A stretch of DNA of 36,171 nt from an uncultured Eubacteriales bacterium. GTDB taxonomy: Bacteria > Bacillota > Clostridia > Christensenellales > Aristaeellaceae. Under the pieces are notes generated by a model. The model ran no database searches. It worked only from the letters and a program-made list of their open reading frames with translations, and was not told where the DNA came from. The stretch is taken from contig CADBVG010000042.1 in NCBI GenBank assembly GCA_902798105.1, positions 1 to 36,171 of the forward strand, given 5' to 3'. Positions within the stretch are counted from its first letter, which is position 1. Each line of letters begins with the position of its first letter. This document shows, piece by piece, positions 1 through 7,750 of the stretch. A program made the translations under genes and the position numbers.

Positions 1-62
1 CCTTGACTTGCCGCCAGCAAGCCTGCGGAGTCTTTCCTTGCCAGGACGAAAAATCTGCTACA
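1..62. repeat. Partial copy of dispersed repeat (family A relative), cut by window edge
   Basis: Read on the minus strand, this stretch contains the block CCGCAGGCTTGCTGGCGGC followed by AAGTCAAGG. It matches the middle of the family A element at 19565-19735 (CCGCAGGTTTACTGGCGGT, AAATCAAGG). The flanking bases differ, so it looks like a related subfamily rather than the same element. The other end lies outside the window. Confidence 0.5.
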
Positions 63-150
63 CAGCTTTCGCTGTTTTAACCTGAGAGTAGTATCACAAT
101 CCGGGATACCTGTTCAGATTGGGCTTAGTCAGTATTACTTCATGTATTCC

Positions 151-1749
151 TCATTCAATCACAAAGCCATATACATCGTTTACGCCCAGCTCCGCGCGAA
201 GAGTGAGTACCCCATTGGCCCACTCATATTGCCAGTCCTCGGCGTTCACGGCGCTGCGCTGCTTGAGTTCCTCCACCTCGGCGCGGTTCAGGGCATCAGG
301 CCTGCCCATTGCCTCCCAGAGCTTCAGCGGGTTGCCGTGGTCCTCGTCGATGCGCCTGGCGATCACGCGACCGGGCCTGTTGGCGCAGGCCAGGCGGACA
401 ACCGCCTCCTCCTTGGGGAGTTCCAAGTTCTTCATCTTCTGCCTGAAAAGGATCACGTGGGTCTCCCCGTTCCCCTCAAACGCCGCCGCGCCGATCTCAC
501 CGTCCAGTGCCTCCGGCCCCAGGTCGATGCGGGTATCCGGCGCGTCCGCCAGCAGCTTCATGGCATGGTACACGGGCTTAGGGATGCCGTTCTGGGTGAT
601 CATGCCGAAGCCGCCATGGAATTCCTGTGGGAAGGGGTGCAGCTCTTCAAAGATGTCGCTGAAGCACCAGATGGAGCTCCCGGCCACATAGTCGGCCACG
701 GCGAGGGCCATCTTCACGTCATAGGCGGCCACCTTGCGGGTATCGTTGGTATAGGCCGAGAAGATGGCGTTTTCATTCCATTCGGTGTAGTACAGGGGCA
801 GGCCCTGGGCCTGTTCATGGGCACGGGCCGCGTTCCTGCGGAACAGGTCGTCGGGAATGTCGGTGGTCTCCGACTTGTCCGGCGTGACGGCACGATAGCC
901 CGCCAGGAAGGTCTTCTCCTCCACGCCCTTCAAGGTCTCCTCCGCCTGGCGCAGACGCTCCTGCCAGGCGTCAAAGCCGCCTGCCTGGCCCTTCCCGTCG
1001 CCCTGGTCCTCCACGCCGCCCAGCGGATCGCCCGCGTACTAGTGCGTGGTGACGAAGTCCACCGGCACGTCGTTCTCCCGGCAATACTTCAAAAAGCTGC
1101 TGATCCACTTGCTGCCGCTGGTGGCGGGGCCGCCCACCTTGATCTGCGCGTCCACATCCTTGATGGCCCGGACAGACTCGGCGTACAGCTGGAAATACTC
1201 ATCCCGGCTGCCGTTCCAGAATACGAAGGGCAGGTCGGGCTCGTTCCAGACCTCAAACAGCCAAGTGCGCACCTCCTCGGCGCCGTAGCGGTAGATCAGG
1301 AAGCGGATGAAGGCTTGCAGGTATTGACGCCATTGGGCATAATCCGCAGGCGGCACGATGTTGGGCCGGTAAAAGAAACCGCCCTTCACAGGTCGTCCCT
1401 CCTCCTTCAACGCCAGCTTCTCCGGCATAAAGGACAGCTCCACCAGCGGCTTCATCCCCGCAGACAGCACGTTGTCGTAGGCAATGCCACAGGCGCCAAA
1501 GTTGTATTCCGAAAACGCTTCCGCCCCCGGCACGTCCAGCTGCATGGACAGGTCGTTCACTGTGCGCATGTCGTCGCAGAAGATACCGTGGAAACGCACC
1601 CTCTGGATACCCAGCGTATCGTGGATAAACTTGAGCTGCCGGGTATAGTCCGTGCGCAGCGCCATCTGCGCGTGGGCGGAGCCCACGCAGAACTGCCAGT
1701 GCTTTTTATGCGGGATTCTGGGAAGGCTGCTGTCGATTTTGAATTCCAT
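151..1749 (-). pseudogene. GH39-type beta-xylosidase, interrupted by an in-frame TAG
   Basis: The product resembles GH39 retaining glycosidases (xylan beta-xylosidase type). The start is ATG at 1749, eight bases after AAAGGAG. The acid/base Glu lies in FEVWNEPD (about residue 170). The frame reaches DFVTTH and stops at TAG (1039-1041, codon 237). It then continues in the same frame with YAGDPLGG for about 295 more residues with no other defect, and this second part carries the likely nucleophile Glu in YYTEWN (about residue 323). The stopped product therefore lacks one of the two catalytic carboxylates. From memory, family members often have Gln before the Tyr here, and CAG to TAG is a single transition. 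It is the last gene of the glycosidase operon, 14 bases after the HAD gene. Either a recent nonsense mutation or a suppressed codon would fit. The full frame would encode 532 residues including the stop position. Confidence 0.8.
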
Positions 1750-1763
1750 GTCTTTTTCTCCTT

Positions 1764-2594
1764 TCACCGGCCGAGGTTGGCGTTGAAGGCATCGACCAGG
1801 GTTTGCTGGTACGCCCCGGCGAAGGTTCCCTCTGTGAAGCGCTCCAGCGCTTCATCCAGGAAGCGTCGCCAGCTCTCGTCCTCATGGCTTACAAGTATGG
1901 GATAATACAGCACATGATTCTTCCGGGCCGCTTCCTCGTCCCCGGGGGCGTCGCCACACATCAGTATGGCGTCGTAGCCCTTCTCAACCAGCTTGCCGAT
2001 GCAGTAAGCCTTGCTCCCCATCTCCTGGGTGCAGAGCAGGTCCACGTCCCCGATCAAGCCGAAGCGCTTCCACTCGTCCCGCACGGCTTCCGGGTTGGCG
2101 CTGGAGACGACCACCACGTCCGCGACGCGATGCGCCGCGGCCAGCGCTTCCTTCACGCGAGCGAAGGGCTTGACCTCCTCCGGGGGCAGCGCTTCGATGG
2201 CCCGGTTGACCGCCTGGCTCCAGCGCAGCGCCTTATCAAAGATCGGATGTTCGGCGGCCTTCTTCGCCACGGCATCGTTGGAGAGCTCCGGCGCGTGCCC
2301 GGCCCAGTCCACAAGCAGCTCAATCCCATCGATGGGCGTGTATTGCCTGTTGATCTCGCCCAGGGCCATCGCCAGACCCTTGAAGCGGTTGATGCCCCGG
2401 GTACCGGAATAGAGGTTGATCACGTTCCAGCGTAAAAGGATATCGTCCCGCCATTGCTCCAGCCCCCATTCTTCAACCATACAGGGACCAAAGCAGCGGA
2501 AGTGCTTGATGTTCATGGTGTCCATGGCGCAGCCGTCGGAATCCACGCATACCGCGAACCGCTCATTTCTTTTGAAATCATCCAGCGCTGACAT
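1764..2594 (-). CDS. HAD-superfamily hydrolase
   Basis: A 276-residue HAD-superfamily protein, most likely a cytoplasmic phosphatase. Motif I is VDSDGCAMDT, with the nucleophile and general acid/base Asp at about residues 18 and 20. Motif II is the VVSSAN strand, motif III is probably the Lys in GSKAYCI, and motif IV is CGDAPGDEEAA. A large helical cap lies between motifs I and II. The start is ATG at 2594, eight bases after AAGGAGG, and only two bases follow the TAG of the esterase gene, so the two are probably translationally coupled. Its place between esterase and GH39 genes suggests removal of phosphate from a sugar phosphate. The substrate cannot be read from sequence. Confidence 0.8.
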   Translation of the reverse strand: MSALDDFKRNERFAVCVDSDGCAMDTMNIKHFRCFGPCMVEEWGLEQWRDDILLRWNVINLYSGTRGINRFKGLAMALGEINRQYTPIDGIELLVDWAGHAPELSNDAVAKKAAEHPIFDKALRWSQAVNRAIEALPPEEVKPFARVKEALAAAHRVADVVVVSSANPEAVRDEWKRFGLIGDVDLLCTQEMGSKAYCIGKLVEKGYDAILMCGDAPGDEEAARKNHVLYYPILVSHEDESWRRFLDEALERFTEGTFAGAYQQTLVDAFNANLGR

Positions 2595-2596
2595 CG

Positions 2597-3604
2597 CTAT
2601 GCCTCCTTGCTTCGGTTGTCGATGGCGTTCAGCTTTTCCCCGATCTCGCGTATCCGGCCTACATCCATGCCCATGTATCTCAGGGTGTCCCCCAGCCGGA
2701 TGACCGTCGCCCGACCGCTGGGCGCGTCGCTGTTCCAGCCGGATACCGCAGTGTCGAGCAGCGCCTTGGCCGCCGGATTGCCCATCAGATGGGCCAGCGT
2801 GCAATCCAGGTTCAGCGTCTTTTCCCGGTTGCCATTCACCTTCGCGCCAAAGCGCGGCGCTGCCAGGCCCTTGGGCGTGACGCCGCCCAGTACGTCCTTG
2901 AGCCAGGAGATGCTGTCCTCCACCCACCTGGGATAGCGTTCGCAGAAGGGGTTGCCTTCGATGCTGGCATCGCCGGTGGACAGCCCATGGGGCCCGTTGG
3001 AATAGATGTGGCTTTCAAAGGCCACCTCATTTCGATACAGCGCATCGACCAGGTGGATGGTATTCACCGCGGGCACCAGGTTGTCCGTGCGGGTGGCGAA
3101 CACGAAGCAGGGGCAGGTATTCCCGTCCACGTGCGCCACCACGTCCGGCGCGGTCCGCTGGTATTCGCGGACGCAGTCGCCGTCGATGACCGGATAGCCC
3201 AGTATGGCGGCGTTTGGCCGGTGCTTTGACATCGTCGCCGCGCATGCGGCCAGGTGTCCTCCGGCAGAAAAGCCCACCACCGCGATCCGGTCCTCCGCCA
3301 CATGCCACTGGTCCGCGCTTTGGCGGATCAGCGCCATGGCCTGCTCGTAGTCGTCCAGCGGATTGGGCCAGATGGACTGCGCATCCAGGGAATAGCGCAG
3401 TATAAACGCCTGGTAGCCCGCCTTCAGATAGGCGAAGGCGACGGGCTCCGCCTCCCGGTCGGAGCAGAAGTGATAGCCGCCGCCGGGAATGACCAGCACG
3501 CCGGGACGGCACTCGATTTGGCCGAACTCCCCGCCCACGGGCTGGATATACGCCGTCAGGCTGACGTTTCTCTCCGGGTTCAGAACGATGCGTTCGATTG
3601 TCAT
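2597..3604 (-). CDS. Alpha/beta-hydrolase, acetyl-xylan-esterase-like, with extra C-terminal module
   Basis: A 335-residue cytoplasmic alpha/beta-hydrolase of the carbohydrate-esterase/BD-FAE-like type. An oxyanion-hole region VIPGGGYHF lies near residue 38. The nucleophile Ser is in GFSAGG (about S113), the acid is probably Asp in TRTDNLVP (about D174), and the His is in NGPHGLS (about H206). The hydrolase fold ends near residue 240. The rest (about 262-331) is a helical tail that resembles the C-termini of the GH78 and GH2 enzymes in this window. The start is ATG at 3604 with GGAG upstream; the open frame extends further but without family similarity. It ends in TAG, two bases before the next gene. 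Removal of acetyl or acyl groups from imported oligosaccharides is the likely role. Confidence 0.8.
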   Translation of the reverse strand: MTIERIVLNPERNVSLTAYIQPVGGEFGQIECRPGVLVIPGGGYHFCSDREAEPVAFAYLKAGYQAFILRYSLDAQSIWPNPLDDYEQAMALIRQSADQWHVAEDRIAVVGFSAGGHLAACAATMSKHRPNAAILGYPVIDGDCVREYQRTAPDVVAHVDGNTCPCFVFATRTDNLVPAVNTIHLVDALYRNEVAFESHIYSNGPHGLSTGDASIEGNPFCERYPRWVEDSISWLKDVLGGVTPKGLAAPRFGAKVNGNREKTLNLDCTLAHLMGNPAAKALLDTAVSGWNSDAPSGRATVIRLGDTLRYMGMDVGRIREIGEKLNAIDNRSKEA

Positions 3605-3617
3605 GCGTGTTTCTCCT

Positions 3618-5366
3618 TTACAGCCGGGTATCCCAGCGCCCGCAGAACACGGTGTCGTCCGCCGTGCCGCGGAAGGCGCTCCTGCCCGTGATTTTCTCGA
3701 TGGCTGCGCGCACATTTTCCCGGTTCGGCCCATAGGCGTTCACGAAGGTGTGTATGTTGGCGCAGTCCACCAGGTGGTTGGTATAGTTCAGGCTGACGCC
3801 CACGGTGGGCACTTCCTCGGTGTACCAGGGCATCTCCATGGAATGGCCGCTGCTCCAGGACAGGCGCTCCACATTGCGCTGGGCATAGCCCTTCACGTAG
3901 ATGAACACGAACACCACGTCGTATTGCTTTTTGAAGTCCTCGCGTCGTCCCATCTGCATCATCCTGACAAAGTTCATCGGATGGGGGCCGTTTTCGACCT
4001 CCAGGTCGTAGAAGCTGGGGCACTGTGTGACGGCAAAGCCCGCCCGCTCCAGCTCCTCAGCAATCAACCCGCGCATACCGTCGCCCTGCCAGGCCTTGCT
4101 GTTGGGCGTGCTCTGCACGTAGATCAGCAGGGCGTTCTTCCGCTGCGCCGGGTCGATGGGCAGCAGGTTCCGGGTATCCTTCACCAGCGTCACACCCGCG
4201 TCTGCGGCCTGGGCGGTGTACTGCCTGTGCGCCTCGCAGCCGATCACGTCCAGCCCGGCTTCGTCAGGATAGCGCACCGCGTCGTCATACAGCCGCAAGC
4301 GCGCCTTCAGGCCCAGCACGCGCAGCAGCGCGTCCCGCAGCCTTTCCCCGGTTACGATTCCGCGCTCATAGCCCGCCTTCAGGTAGCCCAGGTCCTCCTC
4401 AAAATCGTTGGTGAACAGGAACATGTCGCAGCCCGCGGCGATGCACCGGGGCACGGCCTCGCTGCGCGCCATCACGCCGGACATGCCGATCATGTGGGAA
4501 GCATCCGAGATAATCAGGCCGTTGAAGCCCAGCTCGCCGCGCAGCAGGTCATTCAGCAGCTCCGGGGCCAGGGAGGCCGGCATGATCTCCTCGTTTCGGA
4601 TGCCGGGACGCAGCCTGCGGCTCATGGCGGGCAGGGAGATCTGGCCCGTCATGACGGTCTCCAGGCCCTCGTCGATCATCGTCCGATACACCCTGCCGTA
4701 GCTTTCCAGCCATTCCTCCGCACCCGCCTCGTTGTGGGCCGGGGAGATGTGGGGGTCCAGCTCGTCCCAGCCGTCGCCGGGAAAGTGCTTGCAGGTGCAG
4801 GCCATGTGTGGCGCGGCGTCCTTGATGCCCCGGATGTACGCGCGCACGCATTCGATGACGCGGTCCGGATCGCTGCCGAAGGAGCGGGTGTTGACGATGG
4901 TGTTGCGCCAGTTTTTATACACGTCCGCCACCGGGTTGAACATCCAGTTCACGCCGATGGCCGCCGCTTCCCTTCCGGCCACATAGCCCATGCGGTAGGC
5001 CGTCTGGGTGCCCTCGCTGGCCCCGGCCTGGGCTGCCGTGGCCACGAAGGTGCCCTCCTGGGGCAGCACGCCGTTGCCGCCGTCGTCGCAGTTGCCCGCG
5101 ATCAGCACGGGAATGCGGCTGTATTGCTGGAAATAGCGGTTCTGCCGCCACACACTGCATTTGTCTCCGCCCTGCCAACGCATGCCGCCCGGCCGCGCGG
5201 TTTCCATCAGATGCTTGATTTGCCCCTCGTCGACGCCGGGAACTGCCTTGAGCAGCACGAACAGCTGGCTCAGCTTTTCCTCCAGCGTCATGGAGGCCAG
5301 GGTGTCCTCCACCCATTGGATCTGGCTGTCCGTCAGGTAAAAGGGCCTGGCTTTCAGATCGACCAT
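3618..5366 (-). CDS. GH3 family glycosidase (copy 1)
   Basis: A 582-residue GH3 enzyme. It has the (beta/alpha)8 domain and a second alpha/beta sandwich domain, but not the fibronectin domain of longer GH3 enzymes. The nucleophile Asp is in IISDASHM (about D288). A KHFPGDG motif at 193-199, followed by DELDPH, resembles the NagZ-type KHFPGHG signature with Asp in place of the second His. The start is ATG at 5366, nine bases after AAGGAG. No signal peptide is seen. It is paralogous to the GH3 at 6037-7737, with the same N-terminal DLKA-PF and MT-EKL-QLF pattern. Both lie in one operon, separated by pgmB. Specificity (beta-glucoside, beta-xyloside or N-acetylhexosaminide) is uncertain. Confidence 0.88.
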   Translation of the reverse strand: MVDLKARPFYLTDSQIQWVEDTLASMTLEEKLSQLFVLLKAVPGVDEGQIKHLMETARPGGMRWQGGDKCSVWRQNRYFQQYSRIPVLIAGNCDDGGNGVLPQEGTFVATAAQAGASEGTQTAYRMGYVAGREAAAIGVNWMFNPVADVYKNWRNTIVNTRSFGSDPDRVIECVRAYIRGIKDAAPHMACTCKHFPGDGWDELDPHISPAHNEAGAEEWLESYGRVYRTMIDEGLETVMTGQISLPAMSRRLRPGIRNEEIMPASLAPELLNDLLRGELGFNGLIISDASHMIGMSGVMARSEAVPRCIAAGCDMFLFTNDFEEDLGYLKAGYERGIVTGERLRDALLRVLGLKARLRLYDDAVRYPDEAGLDVIGCEAHRQYTAQAADAGVTLVKDTRNLLPIDPAQRKNALLIYVQSTPNSKAWQGDGMRGLIAEELERAGFAVTQCPSFYDLEVENGPHPMNFVRMMQMGRREDFKKQYDVVFVFIYVKGYAQRNVERLSWSSGHSMEMPWYTEEVPTVGVSLNYTNHLVDCANIHTFVNAYGPNRENVRAAIEKITGRSAFRGTADDTVFCGRWDTRL

Positions 5367-5379
5367 CGCAAATCGCTCC

Positions 5380-6027
5380 TTATTCTTTCACAATTTCCAT
5401 AAGCTCCCTGATGCTCTTCATGTTCCAGTCGCCGGCCCCGTGCGCCGCGGCGTCGCCCAGGCAGGCCACCTTCATGCCGCCCGCGTGCCCCGCCTCGGCG
5501 CCCGACACGGCGTCCTCCACCACCAGGCAGCGCTCCGGGGGAATGCCCAGCATTTGGGCGGCCTTTACGAACACCTCGGGATCGGGCTTGGAACGGGTGA
5601 TGTTGTTGCCGTCGCTGACCGCGTCAAAATACCCTGCCAGGCCAATCTGGCCCAGAATAAAGGGGGTGTTTTTTGAAGAGGAGCCGATGGCCAGCTTCAA
5701 ACCCATGGCCCGCAGGCCGTCCAGCGTTTCCCTGACCTCGTCGCTCAGGTCCTCCGGGCTCATCTCATGCAGCGATTCCCGATAGAGCTCGTTTTTCTGT
5801 GTGGCGAGACTCTCCTTGTCCGCCTGGCTCAGGGCGGGGCCGTCGTATCGCTCCAGTACGATCTCCAGGCTCTCCATGCGGCTGACGCCCCGCAGCCGGT
5901 TGTTGATGGTTCGGTCAAAATATATGCCCATGCCGTCCGCCATGGTCTTCCAGGCGCGATAGTGGTATTCGTCGGTGAAGCAGATCACGCCGTCCAGGTC
6001 AAAAATGACCGCTTGAAATTTCATCAT
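5380..6027 (-). CDS. pgmB: Beta-phosphoglucomutase-family HAD
   Basis: A 215-residue HAD subfamily protein close to beta-phosphoglucomutase, which interconverts beta-glucose 1-phosphate and glucose 6-phosphate. Motif I is FDLDGVI, with the nucleophile and acid/base Asp. GVSRMESLEIVL in the cap is typical of PgmB, as are GSSSKNTPFIL (motif II) and RSKPDPEVF with VVEDAVSGAEA (motifs III and IV). The start is the first of two ATGs (6027), close to GGAGGCGGC; the second ATG is also possible. It lies between two GH3 genes, which suggests that a disaccharide phosphorolysis product or sugar 1-phosphate arises in this pathway, although no phosphorylase gene is in the window. Confidence 0.85.
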   Translation of the reverse strand: MMKFQAVIFDLDGVICFTDEYHYRAWKTMADGMGIYFDRTINNRLRGVSRMESLEIVLERYDGPALSQADKESLATQKNELYRESLHEMSPEDLSDEVRETLDGLRAMGLKLAIGSSSKNTPFILGQIGLAGYFDAVSDGNNITRSKPDPEVFVKAAQMLGIPPERCLVVEDAVSGAEAGHAGGMKVACLGDAAAHGAGDWNMKSIRELMEIVKE

Positions 6028-6036
6028 GCCGCCTCC

Positions 6037-7737
6037 TCAGTAGCGCAGGTAGTCCTTCCCACAGAAGGGATCGACGGGGCTTACGCCCTTGAATTCACTC
6101 TTGCCCACCAGCTTTTCCACCACGGTGTCGATCATCAGGTCGTGGTTGGAATAGGCATTGATATAGGTCTTGACCATGGGTACGTCCAGCAGGTGATAGG
6201 GGTTTTGCAGCGAGATGAACAGCGTGGGCACCACCTCCACAAACCAGGGAATGTTGTTCCCCGCGCCGTAGGGCGCGTGCCAGTTCAGGCGGGCGGTGGT
6301 CTTGTTGGAGGCGTTCTCCACGTTGCCGATGTAGATCACCAGGTCATACTTGCCGCGGAATTCCTCCACCGTCTCCATGTGCATGGGCTTGGAGAAGTCA
6401 AAGACCTCCTCCTGATAGGGGATCATCTCGAAGCCTTCTCTTTCCATGTCCTCAATGAAGCGCCGGGCCACGCGCTGCTCGCTGGGGCACTTGCCCATGA
6501 TCTCAAACAACACCCGATGATGCTTTACGGGGTCGATGGGCAGCAGGTTCTGCGTGTCCTTCACCAGCGTTACGGCCCTGTCCGCGCATTCCTTCGCCCA
6601 GGCCCGATGCTGCTCGCAGGCGATCACGCAGAGGTTCTCCCTCTTCGGCGCCAAATTGCCGTTTTGCTGCTTTTCGTGCAGCTTCAGCGCGGCCTTGGCA
6701 GCCAGGATGCGGGTGACGGCCTCGTCTAACCGCTGTTCGGAGAGGATGCCGTCGGCATAGCCCTGCTTCATGTAGCCCAGGTCCTCCCCGTAATCCTTGT
6801 TGAAAAGCAGCATGTCACAGCCCGCTTCAATGCAATATGGCACGGATCTGCGCCGGTCCATAGCGCACAGGAAGCCCACCATGGGCGAGGCGTCGGTGAT
6901 GATCATGCCGTTGAAGCCCAGCTGCTGACGCAGCAGGTTCTTCAAAAGCTCGGGCGACAGGGTGGCAGGCATCAGCCTGTCAGGGTGATTGGGGTTGAAC
7001 TTTTTCTGATAGGCGGGCATGGCGATGTGGCCCACCATCACGGTCAGCGCGCCGTTTTCGATCAGCGTCTTATAGATGTCCCCGTAGCTCGCGTCCCATG
7101 CCTCGCAGGACAGGGCGTTGACACTGGTGAGGATGTGCTGGTCGGTTTCATCCACGCCGTCGCCCGGGAAGTGCTTGATGGAAACGGCGCTGCCGCATTC
7201 CATCGCGCCCTTCATGTAGGCGAGGCCGCAGGCCTTCACCATGTCCACGTCACTGCCGTAGGTGCGCACGTTGGTGATGGGGTTGTGATAGTTCAGGTCG
7301 ATGTCCACCACCGGAGCGAAGGCGTAATTACAGCCCACCGCCTGCCCCTCGGCACAGGCGATTTTTCCCAGCCGGTAGGCCTGCTCTGGGTCGCCCGTGG
7401 CGGCGCACTGCATCTGCTTGCCGAAGGCGGTGCCCTCCTCCACGATGCCGTCGCCGCCGGCCTCCAGGTTCGCCGCCAGAAACAGAGGAATCTTCGTGTT
7501 GTTTTGCAGATAGGAATAGGCGGAGAACAGCTCTCCGGTCTTGCCTGTGCGGAACATGACGCCGCCCGGATGGCGGTTCAGCAATTCATATTGCAGATAA
7601 CCCTCGTTGGACGAATAGCCGATGGGGAAAAACAACTGTTCCAGCTTTTCGTCCGTGGTCATTTGCGCTTTCGTCTCCTCGACCCAGCGGACGGCTTCGT
7701 CGTCCAGGAAAAACGGATTGGCTTTCAGATCGATCAT
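6037..7737 (-). CDS. GH3 family glycosidase (copy 2)
   Basis: A 566-residue GH3 enzyme, paralogue of the one at 3618-5366. The nucleophile Asp is in IITDASPM (about D282). IKHFPGDGVDETDQH (about 188-201) is the equivalent of KHFPGDGWDELDPH in copy 1. The start is ATG at 7737, eight bases after AAGGAGG. There is no export signal. The sequences have diverged well beyond a recent duplication, so the two enzymes probably differ in linkage or sugar preference. The gene follows GH78 by 13 bases and precedes pgmB by 9 in what appears to be one transcript. Confidence 0.88.
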   Translation of the reverse strand: MIDLKANPFFLDDEAVRWVEETKAQMTTDEKLEQLFFPIGYSSNEGYLQYELLNRHPGGVMFRTGKTGELFSAYSYLQNNTKIPLFLAANLEAGGDGIVEEGTAFGKQMQCAATGDPEQAYRLGKIACAEGQAVGCNYAFAPVVDIDLNYHNPITNVRTYGSDVDMVKACGLAYMKGAMECGSAVSIKHFPGDGVDETDQHILTSVNALSCEAWDASYGDIYKTLIENGALTVMVGHIAMPAYQKKFNPNHPDRLMPATLSPELLKNLLRQQLGFNGMIITDASPMVGFLCAMDRRRSVPYCIEAGCDMLLFNKDYGEDLGYMKQGYADGILSEQRLDEAVTRILAAKAALKLHEKQQNGNLAPKRENLCVIACEQHRAWAKECADRAVTLVKDTQNLLPIDPVKHHRVLFEIMGKCPSEQRVARRFIEDMEREGFEMIPYQEEVFDFSKPMHMETVEEFRGKYDLVIYIGNVENASNKTTARLNWHAPYGAGNNIPWFVEVVPTLFISLQNPYHLLDVPMVKTYINAYSNHDLMIDTVVEKLVGKSEFKGVSPVDPFCGKDYLRY

Positions 7738-7750
7738 GGAAAGGTCCTCC

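Noticed and set aside
142-1905. A long plus-strand open frame opposite the GH39 and HAD genes
   Set aside because: It has no family similarity and an amino acid mix typical of antisense frames in GC-rich DNA; the minus-strand genes have motifs and ribosome binding sites.
2597-2599. TAG as a sense codon throughout the genome, to explain the GH39 stop
   Set aside because: The esterase gene ends here in TAG with the next ribosome binding site and ATG in place, so TAG works as a stop at least here.
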